A stretch of DNA of 64,000 bases from Alphaproteobacteria bacterium (GCA_018823835.1 JAHJHT010000002.1:1240001-1304000); one strand, 5' to 3'; positions 50,435 to 60,946 are shown, counted from the first letter of the stretch. Translations and numbers: made by a program. Notes: generated by a model not told the origin, from the letters alone.

Positions 50435-52627
50435 ATGGGGTTGGTCGGGCGCGATATGGCGGTACTGCTGGGCAGTGTCGCATTGGTGGTGTTTTCTGGA
50501 GGCGCGGTCAGAGCGCAGGTGCTGGAACCGGACACACCGCTGCTGGTCGACCAGACCAGCGACGAAGCAACGGTTGAGGCCGCAGCAGCTTCGCAGCCGG
50601 CAAGGCAGATCAAGGGTGCGACCGCGCTCGATCAGATCACCGTCGTCAGCCGCACTGACGAGACTGCGATAGAGACGATGGCTTCGGTCAGCCATGTCGA
50701 TCAGGAACAACTCGAGAGACGCATGGCGACGACGTCGCAGGGATTGCTGTTCGGCGTTCCGGGCGTGGCCATGCAGTCCGACGCCAACCGGTCGGCCTCG
50801 AGCGTGAACATTCGCGGCTTGCAGGACTTCGGCCGCGTTGCCGTCATCATCGACGGGGCGCGCCAGGACTTCCAGCGCTCCGGCCACGGCACCCAGTCGA
50901 TGTTCTGGCTCGATCCGGAACTCGTCCAGCAGGTCGACGTAATCCGCGGGCCCGTGGCCAACACCTATGGCTCCGGCGCGATCGGCGGCGTCGTCGTCTT
51001 CGAGACCAAGGACGCCGAGGACTTCCTAAGGCCCGGTGAGACCTGGGCGGCCTCGTCGACCGGACAGTACGAGTCCAATGGCGATGGCTGGACCACCAGC
51101 GCGACCGGGGCCTACCGCTTCAACGACGCCGTGGACGTGCTCGGCAACTTCGTCTGGCGGGACTATCAGGACTACACGGACGGCAACGGAGATGACGTCG
51201 CCGGCAGTGGCTTCGATGTGCTCAGCGGGTTGCTCAAGGCAACCATCCGGCCGACTGACACGAGTGACCTCAAGCTCGGCTGGATCGGTTCCAGCGACAG
51301 CTGGACCGAAGGCGGAGACACCTACTCGCTGGATGCCGATCAGAACATCTTCACCGGGCGCTACCATGTGACCGACGAAGACGAAAGCTGGCTCGATCTC
51401 CACGTCAACGGGTCGTTCGGCCGGACAGGTCTCGACCAGACCTACCTCACCGATGTTGCCCGCTTCGATTCCCAGACGGGTCTGCCTATCGTCGTTCCTG
51501 CCGGCGCGCAGACGACCTACGATGTCGATACCTTCGGCCTGGACATCTGGAACACGTCGCGCTTTGACACCGCCTCCGTGTCTCATGAACTGACCTATGG
51601 CGGAGACTGGGTCGCCGACGACGTCGTCACGGCCAGCCCGGAAGGCGGCATGGATATCTACACGCCCTCGGGCAAGCGTCGCGTCGCGGGCGCCTACATC
51701 CAGGAGAAGCTGACCTGGGAGTGGCTCGAGGTCGTCGGCGCGCTGCGCTACGACAGCTACAAGCTCGACAGCGATGTCGGCGAGACATCCGGCGACCGCC
51801 TGTCACCCCGCATCACGGTCGGCGTCTCTCCCTTCGAGCAGATCGGCCTGTCCGGTCTGCAGGTTTACGGCACCTATGCGGAAGGCTATCGCTCGCCATC
51901 CCTGTCGGAAACGCTGATCAGCGGGCTGCACCCCAATGGCGTCGTCTTCCCGTTCCTGCCGAACCCCAATCTCAGGCCGGAAACTGCAAAGACCTGGGAG
52001 GCAGGACTCAATTACCAGGCGGACGGCATCATCGCCGGCGACGACAGCCTGCGTCTCAAGGCGGCCTACTACACCAACGATATCGACGACTATATCGGCG
52101 GCACCGAGATTTCGATCTTCGAGGGGAATCCGGACTGCCCGTTCTTTCCCCCGCCCTACTACCCGACCATTCCGACCTGCTTCCAGTATCAGAACTTCGC
52201 CAATGCCAGGATCAACGGCTTCGAACTGGAAGGACTCTACGATGCCGCCTGGGGCTTTGCCGGCCTGACACTCTCGGTCATCGACGGGCACACGGTCTCC
52301 TATGACGGCGAAGTCGAGGATCTGACGACCATCCCGTCATCGCAGGTGACCGGCCAGCTCGGCTTCCGCTTCATGGAAGACAGGCTGATCGTCGGCGGCG
52401 AGGTGCAGTACAATGGCGCTCCCGCGGGCAGCACGGTCGCGAAGGACTACACGCTGGTCAATCTCTTCGCCAGCTACCAGGCGACCGACGTCCTGAAGTT
52501 CAACTTCCGCGCCGACAACCTGTTCGATGTCGACTACACCAACCCGCTCAACGCATCGACCACGACCGTCATCTACGAGCCGGGCCTCTCGGTGAAGCTG
52601 GCCGCGTCGATGCGGTTCGGAGGCTGA
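50435..52627 (+). CDS. TonB-dependent heme/hemoglobin receptor
   Basis: 730-residue outer-membrane receptor of the ShmR/HmuR class. After a signal segment (MAVLLGSVALVVFSGGAVRAQ) comes a TonB-box-like ALDQITVVSRT, then the plug (NIRGLQDFGRVAVIIDGARQ, and VDVIRGPVANTYGSGAIGGVV) and a 22-strand barrel. The NPNLRPE and YRSPSLSE segments near residue 500 are typical of heme receptors. The C-terminus ends in phenylalanine context (MRFGG). ATG 50435 has TTTGGAG upstream; an ATG at 50456 is possible. A loop near residues 570-590 carries two cysteines and a run of prolines, perhaps a ligand loop. Confidence 0.88.
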   Translation: MGLVGRDMAVLLGSVALVVFSGGAVRAQVLEPDTPLLVDQTSDEATVEAAAASQPARQIKGATALDQITVVSRTDETAIETMASVSHVDQEQLERRMATTSQGLLFGVPGVAMQSDANRSASSVNIRGLQDFGRVAVIIDGARQDFQRSGHGTQSMFWLDPELVQQVDVIRGPVANTYGSGAIGGVVVFETKDAEDFLRPGETWAASSTGQYESNGDGWTTSATGAYRFNDAVDVLGNFVWRDYQDYTDGNGDDVAGSGFDVLSGLLKATIRPTDTSDLKLGWIGSSDSWTEGGDTYSLDADQNIFTGRYHVTDEDESWLDLHVNGSFGRTGLDQTYLTDVARFDSQTGLPIVVPAGAQTTYDVDTFGLDIWNTSRFDTASVSHELTYGGDWVADDVVTASPEGGMDIYTPSGKRRVAGAYIQEKLTWEWLEVVGALRYDSYKLDSDVGETSGDRLSPRITVGVSPFEQIGLSGLQVYGTYAEGYRSPSLSETLISGLHPNGVVFPFLPNPNLRPETAKTWEAGLNYQADGIIAGDDSLRLKAAYYTNDIDDYIGGTEISIFEGNPDCPFFPPPYYPTIPTCFQYQNFANARINGFELEGLYDAAWGFAGLTLSVIDGHTVSYDGEVEDLTTIPSSQVTGQLGFRFMEDRLIVGGEVQYNGAPAGSTVAKDYTLVNLFASYQATDVLKFNFRADNLFDVDYTNPLNASTTTVIYEPGLSVKLAASMRFGG

Positions 52628-52635
52628 GCGCCGGC

Positions 52636-53070
52636 ATGAGGATGGGTCTTTTCCTTGGTCTTCTCACCGTGGCGGTCGCAGTCGCCACGGTGCCGCAGGC
52701 GTTCTCGGAAGAGCCGGCTCCGTCCGTTCTCACTCTCGAACTCAATAGCCTGCAGCCCTCCGACAAGGGCTGCCGGCTGACCTTTGTGGTGAGCAACAGG
52801 CTGGGAGCGGAACTCACGAAGGCAGCCTTCGAGATCGCCCTGTTCAACGAGGCGGGGATCGTCGACAGGTTGACGGTTCTCGACTTCAACGAGCTTCCAG
52901 CCGGCAAGACCAAGGTCGCGCGGTTCGATCTCGCCGGTGCCGACTGCGGCAAGATCAGCCGCGTGCTGATCAACCATGCGACCGAATGCGTAGGTGCCGG
53001 AATAGAGCCGGATGCCTGCCAAAGGCGCCTCAAGCCAGAGACCAAATCTGGCATCGCGTTCGGCATGTGA
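52636..53070 (+). CDS. Periplasmic four-cysteine protein of the heme locus
   Basis: 144-residue protein with a Sec signal peptide (LFLGLLTVAVAVATVPQAFS). The mature domain holds four cysteines in the contexts DKGCRLTF, GADCGKIS, ATECVGAG and PDACQRR, likely forming two disulfides. The fold looks like a small beta sandwich (LTFVVSNRLGAELTKAAFEI, LPAGKTKVARFDLAG). It sits nine bases after the receptor and ahead of tonB, so a role in heme uptake or receptor assembly is inferred. I do not know a characterised homologue. Confidence 0.72.
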   Translation: MRMGLFLGLLTVAVAVATVPQAFSEEPAPSVLTLELNSLQPSDKGCRLTFVVSNRLGAELTKAAFEIALFNEAGIVDRLTVLDFNELPAGKTKVARFDLAGADCGKISRVLINHATECVGAGIEPDACQRRLKPETKSGIAFGM

Positions 53071-53074
53071 AGCC

Positions 53075-54622
53075 ATGCCGCCAGGCCTCGAACCAGCTTT
53101 CGCCCCGGGTCGTCACCACTGGCCGCTGGCTGGACTGGGCACGGGCGGCTTCGAGCCAGATGTCCCGGATCTGACAGTTCCGGCCGGCGTGCTGGAGCGC
53201 GGGGCGCGCGACTTCCCCGACCGGCTGTTCGTCGCGCGGATCTCTGGCGACATTGTTTCCAGTCCCGCCGAACCGATGGGGCCGCCGCCGGTCGTGGTTC
53301 GTGGCTGGTCCGCCAAATGGCGTCTGGCGCTCGCCGCCTCCTGTCTCCTGCACGCGGCTGCCGCACTATCCTTTCTGAACCTGCAGAGTGAGGCCGTGCT
53401 GATCGAGGGGGCAGAACTCTCCGGCATCGCCTTTCACGGCAATGCTTCGGAAGATCAGATGTCCGCAGGCGAATTATCCAGGACGAGCGAGCCGGCCGTC
53501 GAAGTCACCATGATCACCATGATGGAGGCTAGGCCGGTCGATACGACAGAGGCCGAGATGTCGCCCGCCGACGAGATTGCCGAGGCCGTCGGTATTGTCG
53601 AGATGGAAGGGCCGGTTGTCGAGAGGGTTCAGCCTGAGCGTGTTGCCGTGGCACGTCCCGTCGCCAGTTCCGATGCGGTGCCTGCCGAGACCGTCACCGC
53701 GCAGGCGGCGTCCGCCATGCCTCCGGAGCGGGCCGAGACTGTAGAGACGATAGTCCAGCCGTCTGCGCCAGGCGCCGAGCCCGCGCTGGAGATTCTCGCG
53801 ACCGATCGGTCAGAATGGGTCGCCGACGACCCGGCCCTAAACAAGGCGATCGAACCCCGCCCGGCCGAACCGGTCGAAGTTGTCGAGCGCGATGTGCAGG
53901 TGGCGGCGGAAACCGCCGATGCACCAAGCGCCGAAAGCGTCGAGTCGACCGAGCCGGCACAGCCCGACAGCAAGCCTGAAGCGACGGTATCCGAGACAAC
54001 TGAAGCGCCGATTTCGTCGCCCGTCGGGCCAGACAGGATACAACCGGTCGAAGTAGAGTTTGCCGAGGCCTCCGAGATCCTTGCAGCCGTCGCATCTCCA
54101 CCCCTGCCCGAGCCGAGGCCAGAGATCGTCGAACTGACCGAGCAGGAACCGGCACGGCGCCCCAGGGAAGTGGAAAGCGGCAAGAAGGCTGAGTCCAAGC
54201 CTGCTGCGAAGGCGAAGAAGGCCGGAAATGGCGGCAGCAACCAAACCGATTCCCGGCGCGGCCAGGCCGATGGCCGGGAAACCGGGCAGGCTGCGTCGAG
54301 CAGCAAGGGCGGCAAGAGTTCCGCCGCGGGCAACGCCGCCTTGTCCAACTATCCGGGCAAGGTCGCCAACAAGTTGCGCCGCGCTCTGCGCTATCCGGCG
54401 GCGGCGAAGCGCCAGCGCCTGCGTGGTCAAGTGCGCGTGAGTTTCGTGGTCTCGGCGGGCGGCGGGGTCAGCGGGATCCGGGTCGTGGCGAGTTCCGGAT
54501 CGTCGATCCTGGACAGCGCTGCGATCGAGGCCGTGCGCCGCGCTGCACCCTTTCCAGCCATCCCTGTCGGTGCCGGCCGCTCCAGTTGGCCGTTCACCGT
54601 GCCTTTGGCGTTTTCGCGCTGA
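53075..54622 (+). CDS. tonB: Energy transducer TonB (long N-terminal extension)
   Basis: 515-residue TonB. One transmembrane segment is at LALAASCLLHAAAALSFLNL (about residues 90-110), followed by a long Pro/Glu/Ala/Val-rich periplasmic linker and a basic stretch (KKAESKPAAKAKKAGNG). The C-terminal TonB domain is intact: LRYPAAAKRQRLRGQVRVSF, then SGSSILDSAAIEAVRRA. The start chosen lies four bases after the upstream stop and gives an unusual cytoplasmic N-terminus of about 85 residues; an ATG at 53276 would give a normal short one but has no ribosome-binding site. exbB and exbD are not nearby. Confidence 0.85.
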   Translation: MPPGLEPAFAPGRHHWPLAGLGTGGFEPDVPDLTVPAGVLERGARDFPDRLFVARISGDIVSSPAEPMGPPPVVVRGWSAKWRLALAASCLLHAAAALSFLNLQSEAVLIEGAELSGIAFHGNASEDQMSAGELSRTSEPAVEVTMITMMEARPVDTTEAEMSPADEIAEAVGIVEMEGPVVERVQPERVAVARPVASSDAVPAETVTAQAASAMPPERAETVETIVQPSAPGAEPALEILATDRSEWVADDPALNKAIEPRPAEPVEVVERDVQVAAETADAPSAESVESTEPAQPDSKPEATVSETTEAPISSPVGPDRIQPVEVEFAEASEILAAVASPPLPEPRPEIVELTEQEPARRPREVESGKKAESKPAAKAKKAGNGGSNQTDSRRGQADGRETGQAASSSKGGKSSAAGNAALSNYPGKVANKLRRALRYPAAAKRQRLRGQVRVSFVVSAGGGVSGIRVVASSGSSILDSAAIEAVRRAAPFPAIPVGAGRSSWPFTVPLAFSR

Positions 54623-54846
54623 ACGGCCGACCCACAAGGCTTTGTGCAGTCGAGTTCTTGCGCATCAACTTCTCCATAGCGCAGGCGCTGGAGATCGTTG
54701 CTTGGCCGATGCAGGCGTGCGCGCATGAGTGCGCGGCCTGGGATGGAGTATTGCCGACCCCGGGTTCGTTCTGACGCGCCTGTTCTTTGATGCGGGCATT
54801 GCTCCGGACTTGGAGCGGAGCGACGAAAATCGGGTTCAAGTCTTCG
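54623..54846. other. Intergenic gap between tonB and the GntR gene
   Basis: 224 bases between convergent genes. A small hairpin CGCGCA-TGAG-TGCGCG is visible near 54715-54735. Otherwise nothing is recognised; overlapping short frames here look like chance. Confidence 0.4.
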
Positions 54847-55533
54847 TCACCGGATCTCGGATCTGGGTTGCCGGATTGCTTCAAACGGGTTGGGAACCGT
54901 CAGCACGTGGTGTTCCAGTACCGCCTCGACATCGGCCTTGCTGCCGCTGGCCAGCGCATCGACGATCGCATCATGACGACGGACGATTTCCAGGAGCGTT
55001 TCCTCGCGAGCGTCGGTCTCCATCATCTTGGCCCGCTGGCTGTACATCAGGCAGCGCTTGAGGACTGGTTCGAGCGCCGGCATGGTCGACAGACGGAACA
55101 GGTAGAGATGGAATGCGGCGTCGGACGTCCTCAATGCATAGGCGTCGCCGGCGCGCGCCGCCTTGACCATCGCTGCGATCAGGGCGCGCAGTTCCCGGAT
55201 ATTGGCTGGCTGCACCCTGGCGATGCTGCTCCCGAGACCTTCGAGTTCGATCTTGAGCCGGATATCGGCCATGGCGCGAGCTTCGTGTTCGGTGACCTGG
55301 CAAACCAGGGTGCCGCGATAGCCAGCACGCTGCACGAGCCCGTCTTCCTGCAGGCGCATCAGCGCGTCACGAACGGTTGCCTGGCTGCATCCGAAATGCT
55401 CGGCCAGTTGCGACTCGGCCAGAACGGAGCCGCCCGAGAGTTCGCCCACCATGATCAGTCGCAGAAGCCCGTCATAGACCTGCCGCGACTTGTTGGGTGC
55501 CTTTTCGATCGGGCTTCCGAGTGCAACTCGCAT
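54847..55533 (-). CDS. GntR family regulator (FCD domain)
   Basis: 228-residue regulator. The winged helix-turn-helix reads LAESQLAEHFGCSQATVRDA, followed by LVQRAGYRGTLV. The C-terminal domain is the shorter VanR-type FCD helical bundle with metal-site residues in SDAAFHLYLF and HDAIVDAL. It follows the rhaK gene on the same strand, 197 bases away. The rhamnose locus already has its own DeoR regulator, so this one may govern another pathway or fine-tune the locus. Confidence 0.85.
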   Translation of the reverse strand: MRVALGSPIEKAPNKSRQVYDGLLRLIMVGELSGGSVLAESQLAEHFGCSQATVRDALMRLQEDGLVQRAGYRGTLVCQVTEHEARAMADIRLKIELEGLGSSIARVQPANIRELRALIAAMVKAARAGDAYALRTSDAAFHLYLFRLSTMPALEPVLKRCLMYSQRAKMMETDAREETLLEIVRRHDAIVDALASGSKADVEAVLEHHVLTVPNPFEAIRQPRSEIR

Positions 55534-55570
55534 CGTCGCTAAGGGCCTTCACCTGCTCTGCAAGCCAGTC

Positions 55571-55588
55571 CGGCGCTTGCGGGCGCCG
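55571..55588 (-). terminator. Possible hairpin terminator between rhaK and the GntR gene
   Basis: Stem CGGCGC / GCGCCG with loop TTGCGG in the 197-base gap, downstream of rhaK on the minus strand. No T-run follows, so it is weak evidence. Confidence 0.35.
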
Positions 55589-55730
55589 TACTCCAAAATT
55601 TCATTGAAACATCAAAGCTGGCGCGTGTCGCGCGGCCTGACTGTTCTCCTGGTTGAACAAAAGCTCGACTTCATAGAAGCGCTGGTAGTTTGTCGGACTC
55701 GGATAACACCAACCACAGAATGGGCTCGCA

Positions 55731-57107
55731 TCAGGGCGTAGCTTCCTGGACGGCAGCATTCCATTGCCGAGCGTATGACTGCAGTTCGCTATCGTGTCCG
55801 CTAGTCAGCACCATCCTGCCTGGCATTAGCCCGCAGACTCCCGTCAGCAACAGCGCGGCGCCGAGACTCGTCCCTGTCGAACTCCGTTGAGCGGCAACGG
55901 GCATTCCAGTCGCGGCGGCCAGCATCGCAAGATAGGCGCCATTTCCGGCGAACGGGCCCTCGACGACAATTTCCCCGGCTGCCCCGACAAGGTCGAGGCA
56001 GGTCGCTGTCATCAGCGCCAGGTAGAAGCTCGCCACGGTCCGCCGTTCATGACCCATCGGCTCGGCCGGATGCCATGCGAAGGGTCGTGCTGGAAAGGGA
56101 CCGGAACCGCTGCTGACAGACGGCAGTAGCATGACGGATCCGGACAGCACCGCGGACCAATCGTCGTCGGTGGCGTTTCCGGCATCCGGTACCAACCGCT
56201 CAAACTCCCGCCCGCCCATAAAGCGCGCCGAGGGAACGGGATCGCCGAAAGCGTTGACGTTGACCAGCGTATCGCGTGCCGGGTCGAGGGGTGTAGTGCG
56301 GCCGCCGACCGCCATCGAAACCACCCAGGTGCCTGTCGATACCACCGCGAACGGGGCCTTGCGCGTCACCAGATGTGGCAGCAGCGAAGCATTGGAATCA
56401 TGGATGCCGCAGGCGACGGGGGTTTCTGGATCGATGCCGGTGCGCGTTGCTATCTCCGGAAGCAGCGAGCCAAGCATGTCTGCCGCGCGGCGCATCGGCG
56501 GGAACAGGCGGCGCCAGCCCATCTCGCCGACCAGAGTCGAGAAGTCGCGTGCATGCGGGTTCCATAGATCGGTGTGGCAGCCCAGTGACGTGACTTCGCT
56601 CGCTGCCACGCCCGTGAGTTTCATCGTCCAGAACTGCGGGTAGGTCAGGATTGCCCGGGCCTCGGCGAAGGCGTCGGAGAACCGCTGTTGCTGCCAGAAC
56701 AGCTGCGCGCCGAGATTGAGCCCGGCCGGCAGTGCCGGCGATCCGGTTTCTGAAAATGGCGCCCGCACCCTCTCATAGGCGTCGCGCATTTCGTCCGGGC
56801 CGTCGAATTCATAGTCGAGGACGGGCAGCACGAGTTCGCCCCGAGCATCGACCAGCGCCGCGGTTGCGCCATGTGTGGTGACGGAAACCGCATCGATCGG
56901 GCTCCCGCGCCGCAGTGCTGCCAACCCCTCGAGCACAAATTCCCAGATCGCATCGACGTCGTGATGCGGGAACGGCCCGCCGCGGCGAACGCGGTTTGGC
57001 TGGGTTCGCGAGACCAGCTCACGCCGCGCGTCGAGATCGACCAGCGCCACCTTGGCGTTGGTCTTGCCGATGTCGACGACGGCCACGTGGCGGATGGCAC
57101 TGGTCAT
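55731..57107 (-). CDS. rhaK: Rhamnulokinase-like FGGY sugar kinase
   Basis: 458-residue FGGY-family kinase. The ATP/Mg segment [17 protein letters not shown] opens the protein, and the second domain has [13 protein letters not shown] and a C-terminal [19 protein letters not shown]. It phosphorylates rhamnulose or rhamnose; in Rhizobium leguminosarum this kinase is also needed for activity of the rhamnose ABC transporter. ATG 57107 overlaps the mutarotase stop; a long in-frame extension upstream is rejected. Order rhaR-S-T-P-Q-U-K matches the rhizobial operon. Confidence 0.9.
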   Translation of the reverse strand: MTSAIRHVAVVDIGKTNAKVALVDLDARRELVSRTQPNRVRRGGPFPHHDVDAIWEFVLEGLAALRRGSPIDAVSVTTHGATAALVDARGELVLPVLDYEFDGPDEMRDAYERVRAPFSETGSPALPAGLNLGAQLFWQQQRFSDAFAEARAILTYPQFWTMKLTGVAASEVTSLGCHTDLWNPHARDFSTLVGEMGWRRLFPPMRRAADMLGSLLPEIATRTGIDPETPVACGIHDSNASLLPHLVTRKAPFAVVSTGTWVVSMAVGGRTTPLDPARDTLVNVNAFGDPVPSARFMGGREFERLVPDAGNATDDDWSAVLSGSVMLLPSVSSGSGPFPARPFAWHPAEPMGHERRTVASFYLALMTATCLDLVGAAGEIVVEGPFAGNGAYLAMLAAATGMPVAAQRSSTGTSLGAALLLTGVCGLMPGRMVLTSGHDSELQSYARQWNAAVQEATP

Positions 57108-57421
57108 TTCATGTGGAACACGGTTTCCAAGGGTACGGCCACCGGCTCGTTGTCGGGCCTTGTCTGCATGATATCCGCCATGTGCGCCCACCATTTGCGC
57201 ATCACCGGATGGTTCGGCAGAGCGCCCATCGTGTGCCCGTCCCTGCGCCACAGCACGCCGAACAGCGAATGGGTCTCTTGGTCAAAATGAATCGAGTAGT
57301 CCGATACGCCGGCCTCGCGCAGCAGCGCTACGAGGTCCGGCCAGATTTCATCGTGACGCCGAACATATTCGTCCCTCATGCCGGGGTTGAGCTGCATGCG
57401 GAACGCGTATTTCTCGGCCAT
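57104..57421 (-). CDS. rhaM: L-rhamnose mutarotase
   Basis: 105-residue RhaM/RhaU. The family segments [21 protein letters not shown] and [20 protein letters not shown] are intact. It interconverts alpha and beta L-rhamnose so that the isomer preferred by catabolism is supplied. It overlaps rhaQ upstream and rhaK downstream by four bases each. It was easy to overlook since its frame extends upstream over rhaQ; the ATG at 57421 is the true start. Confidence 0.92.
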   Translation of the reverse strand: MAEKYAFRMQLNPGMRDEYVRRHDEIWPDLVALLREAGVSDYSIHFDQETHSLFGVLWRRDGHTMGALPNHPVMRKWWAHMADIMQTRPDNEPVAVPLETVFHMK

Positions 57422-58431
57422 CACGCTGCCCGCCTTCCCTTGATGCGTCTCCAGACGATGGGCAGCGCGATGACGGTTATCAGCAGCAGGCCGATGAAGA
57501 TGGACATGACGATGCCCGGCACGTTGAGCAGGCCGAGGCCGAAGGTCACCAGCCCCATGATGAAGGCGGCGAGCACGACGCCCATGATGCTGCCGGCGCC
57601 GCCGAGGATCGAAACGCCGCCGAGCACCACCATGGTGATGACCTCGAGCTCGTAGCCCTGGGCGATCGAGGGCCGCGTCGAGCCGAGCCGCGAGGTGATC
57701 AGCACGGAGGCGATGCCGGCCATCAGCCCGGTCAGGCAGAACAGCACGAACTTGATGCGCCCGACGCGAACGCCGGAATACTGCGCCGCGACCGGGTTGT
57801 TGCCGATGGCGAAGACGCGCCGCCCGAAGCTCGTGCGGTGCAGCAGGAAGCCGTAAACAATGGCAGCCGCGAGGAACAGCACCAGCTCGAACGACACCAC
57901 CCACCAGACATAGCCCTGGCCGAAGAAGGCGAAGCCTGCCGGGTAGCCCTTGTAGGCCTGGTCGCCGAGAATGATGAAGGCGATGCCGCGGAACAGGCTC
58001 ATCGTGCCGATCGTCACGACGATCGACGGCAGGCCGAACCGGGTCACCAGCAAGCCGTTGAAGGCGCCGCAGGCGAGCCCCGCGACGATGCCGATCGCCA
58101 CCAGTCCCGGCGTGCCGACGCCGGCCTGCACGGCCATGCCCATCAGGGTCGAGGCGAGCGCGACGATGGCGGCGACCGACAGGTCGATCTCGCCGGAGAT
58201 GATGAGCAGCGCCATGGCCAGCGCGATCAGTCCCTTCTCGGTGAAGTTGAAGGTCAGGTCGGACAGCGACCAGGCGTCGAGGAAGTAGGGCGAGGCGAGG
58301 CTGTTGGCGACGAAGATGGCGACCGCGACCAGCACCAGCAGCGCCTCCCAGGAGAACACCAGCGAGACCAGCGGCCGGTCGAGCCGGTCGGGGATCTGGC
58401 GTGGCGCGATGGTGTCGCTCGTTGTGCTCAT
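57421..58431 (-). CDS. rhaQ: Rhamnose ABC transporter permease RhaQ
   Basis: 336-residue inner-membrane permease (BPD_transp_2 family) with eight to ten helices. The motif [16 protein letters not shown] is present. Starts at ATG 58431, overlapping the rhaP stop (ATGA). Together with RhaP it forms the rhamnose channel. A longer in-frame extension is a shadow of rhaP. Confidence 0.9.
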   Translation of the reverse strand: MSTTSDTIAPRQIPDRLDRPLVSLVFSWEALLVLVAVAIFVANSLASPYFLDAWSLSDLTFNFTEKGLIALAMALLIISGEIDLSVAAIVALASTLMGMAVQAGVGTPGLVAIGIVAGLACGAFNGLLVTRFGLPSIVVTIGTMSLFRGIAFIILGDQAYKGYPAGFAFFGQGYVWWVVSFELVLFLAAAIVYGFLLHRTSFGRRVFAIGNNPVAAQYSGVRVGRIKFVLFCLTGLMAGIASVLITSRLGSTRPSIAQGYELEVITMVVLGGVSILGGAGSIMGVVLAAFIMGLVTFGLGLLNVPGIVMSIFIGLLLITVIALPIVWRRIKGRRAA

Positions 58432-59405
58432 GCCGCTTCCGCCTTCCTCAGGATGATGCGGCCCTGCTTGCGTTCGCCCCGCGCGTTGAGCGCGACGGCC
58501 AGGATGATTGCGCTGCCCGAGATCGCCATCTGCCAGAAGGGCGAAATGTTCACCACCGGCAGCGCCGAGGCGATGATGCCGAGGAACAGTGCGCCGAGCA
58601 CGGCGCCGCCGACCGAGCCGATGCCGCCGGCTATCGAGATGCCGCCGATCACGCAGGCGGCGATGATGTTGAGCTCGTAGCCGTTGGCGACCTCCACCGA
58701 GGCGATGACGTAGCGCGAGATCCACAGATAGCCGGCGAGGCCGGCGACCAGCCCCGAAATGCAGAAGGCGATGAATTTCGTCCGCCCGACATCGATGCCG
58801 GCATAGACGGAGGCGGTCGGATTGACGCCGACCGCGTAGATCGAGCGGCCGAGTGCGGTCCGGGTCATCACCAGGAAGAAGAGGGCGATGACGATGATGG
58901 CGACCCATGACAGCACCGGGATGCCGAGGATCTGCGCGCGCTGGAAGCCGATGAAGGCCGGGCTCATCTGGTCGGCATTGACCCAGGCGCCGCCCGACAG
59001 CACGAAGGTGGCGCCGCGAAAGATGGTCAGCGTGCCGAGCGTCACCACGATCGAGGGAATGTCGAGCTTCCAGACCAGCAGGCCGTTGATGGCGCCGAGC
59101 ACCAGCCCGACGGCAAGCGCGACGATGATCAGCAGAGGAATGGGGATGGCCGGAAAGGCGGCGTTGAGCATCGCCACCGCCATGCCGGTGAAGCAGAGGT
59201 TTGCGGCCATCGACAGGTCGATCGAGCGCGTCAGGATGACCACCATCTGGCCGAGCGCCAGGATCATCAGGAGTGAGGTGTCGTTGAACAGCTGGGCCAG
59301 GTTGCCGGGATGGGCAAAGCCGGCGAAGCGCGATGAGACGAGGCCGATCATCGCCACGATTGCCGCTGCCAGCCAGACCTCGCGGTTGTTGAGCAATGTC
59401 TTCAT
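58428..59405 (-). CDS. rhaP: Rhamnose ABC transporter permease RhaP
   Basis: 325-residue permease with [19 protein letters not shown] and the loop [15 protein letters not shown], both typical of this class. ATG 59405 ([14 protein letters not shown]) overlaps the rhaT stop. It is one half of the RhaPQ channel and is coupled to rhaQ by overlap. Confidence 0.9.
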   Translation of the reverse strand: MKTLLNNREVWLAAAIVAMIGLVSSRFAGFAHPGNLAQLFNDTSLLMILALGQMVVILTRSIDLSMAANLCFTGMAVAMLNAAFPAIPIPLLIIVALAVGLVLGAINGLLVWKLDIPSIVVTLGTLTIFRGATFVLSGGAWVNADQMSPAFIGFQRAQILGIPVLSWVAIIVIALFFLVMTRTALGRSIYAVGVNPTASVYAGIDVGRTKFIAFCISGLVAGLAGYLWISRYVIASVEVANGYELNIIAACVIGGISIAGGIGSVGGAVLGALFLGIIASALPVVNISPFWQMAISGSAIILAVALNARGERKQGRIILRKAEAA

Positions 59406-60946
59406 GCCGGAACGATCCCCGCCGCCGTCTCGACCAGCCTGACGGCATCCAGCCCCTTGTTGTCGAAGATGTCGGCAATGCGGCCCTCGCGCATGACGAC
59501 GACGCGGTCGGACATGCCGAGGATCTCGGGCAGTTCGGAGGACACCATGATGACCGAAAGCCCCTCGGCGACGAGCTCGGCCATGAAGCCGTGCACGGCC
59601 GCCTTCGAGCCGATGTCGATGCCCTTGGTCGGCTCGTCGAGAATGATCACCTTGGGCGCCGTCGCCAGCCATTTGGCGATGACGATCTTCTGCTGGTTGC
59701 CGCCCGACAGCGTGCCGACATCCTGGCTGAGCGAGGCGGCGCGCAGGTCGAGGCGCTGCGTATAGGCGCGCGCAAGGTCGAACTCCTGCTTCAGCCGCAA
59801 TACGCCCGACGACGAGGTGCGCTTCAGCGACGGCAGCGACACGTTCTTGAAGATCGGCATGCCGATCACGACGCCCTGCTTGCCGCGTTCCTCCGGCACG
59901 TAGACGATGCCGGCATCGATCGCGTCGGCCGCCGACTTCGGCGCAATTGTCTTGCCTTCGAGCGCGATCTGGCCGGCGCTGGTCCGGGTGATGCCGAAGA
60001 TCGCCTGCATGACTTCGCTGCGACCGGCGCCGACCAGGCCGTAGAAGCCCAGAATCTCGCCTTTGTGCAGGTCGAAGGAAATGTCGTCGAACTCGGTGGG
60101 GTGCGACAGCTTCGAGACGCTGAGCACCGGTGCGCCGATGTTGGCCTCGCGCCGCGGAAAGATCTGGTCGACCGCGCGCCCGACCATCATCTGCACGATC
60201 TCGCTCTGGCCGGTGTCTGCGAGCAGCCCTTCGCCCACCATCTCGCCGTCCCTGAACACCGTGTAGCGGTCGGCGATGCGGTAGATCTCGTCGAACTTGT
60301 GGCTGATGAACAGCACCGCCTTGCCGTCGCTCTTGAGAAACTCGATGAGCAGGAAGAGCTCCTCGATCTCCTTGGCCGAAAGGGCGGCCGTCGGCTCGTC
60401 CATGATGACGATCTGCGCGTCGATGGACATGGCGCGGGCGACCGCCACGAGATGCTTGTTGGCGATGCCGAGGTCCCTCAGGCGCGCGTCGGCGTCGATA
60501 TGGCCGGCCCGCATCGTGGTCAGGACTTCGCTGGCATTGGCGCGCATCGTCTTCCAGTCGATCGTGCCAAACCGCGTGCGCGGCGCATGGCCAAGGAAGA
60601 TGTTCTCGGCCACCGAAAGGTCGTCGAACAGCACCGTCTCCTGGTGGATCGCGGTGATGCCGTGCTCGAACGCCTTGTGCGCGCTCGAAAGTTCGACAGC
60701 CTTGCCGTCGATGCTGATCTCGCCTGCATCGGGCTGGTAGATGCCGGTCAGGATCTTCACCAGCGTCGACTTGCCCGCCCCGTTCTCGCCGATCAGCGCC
60801 GTCACCTGGCCCGGATAAAGCGAAAGACGGACATCGTGCAACGCACGAACACCCGGAAAGCTCTTGCTGATACGGGCAAGCGTCAGGCGTGGCGCGAGGG
60901 AAGGGCGGACGTTCTTTGCTTCTGGCGAAAGGGCTGTCGTGTCCAT
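59402..60946 (-). CDS. rhaT: Rhamnose ABC transporter ATP-binding protein RhaT
   Basis: 514-residue tandem ATPase. Domain 1 has Walker A GENGAGKST, signature-like LGIANKHLVAVARAM and Walker B IVIMDEPTAAL. Domain 2 has a degenerate Walker A (GLVGAGRSE) and LSGGNQQKIVIAKWL with IILDEPTKGID. The ATG is at 60946. A hairpin lies between it and rhaS. It powers rhamnose import. Confidence 0.9.
   Translation of the reverse strand: MDTTALSPEAKNVRPSLAPRLTLARISKSFPGVRALHDVRLSLYPGQVTALIGENGAGKSTLVKILTGIYQPDAGEISIDGKAVELSSAHKAFEHGITAIHQETVLFDDLSVAENIFLGHAPRTRFGTIDWKTMRANASEVLTTMRAGHIDADARLRDLGIANKHLVAVARAMSIDAQIVIMDEPTAALSAKEIEELFLLIEFLKSDGKAVLFISHKFDEIYRIADRYTVFRDGEMVGEGLLADTGQSEIVQMMVGRAVDQIFPRREANIGAPVLSVSKLSHPTEFDDISFDLHKGEILGFYGLVGAGRSEVMQAIFGITRTSAGQIALEGKTIAPKSAADAIDAGIVYVPEERGKQGVVIGMPIFKNVSLPSLKRTSSSGVLRLKQEFDLARAYTQRLDLRAASLSQDVGTLSGGNQQKIVIAKWLATAPKVIILDEPTKGIDIGSKAAVHGFMAELVAEGLSVIMVSSELPEILGMSDRVVVMREGRIADIFDNKGLDAVRLVETAAGIVPA

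Noticed and set aside
54586..54846. Short frames between tonB and the GntR gene
   Set aside because: They have no ribosome-binding site or recognisable content and overlap each other on both strands.
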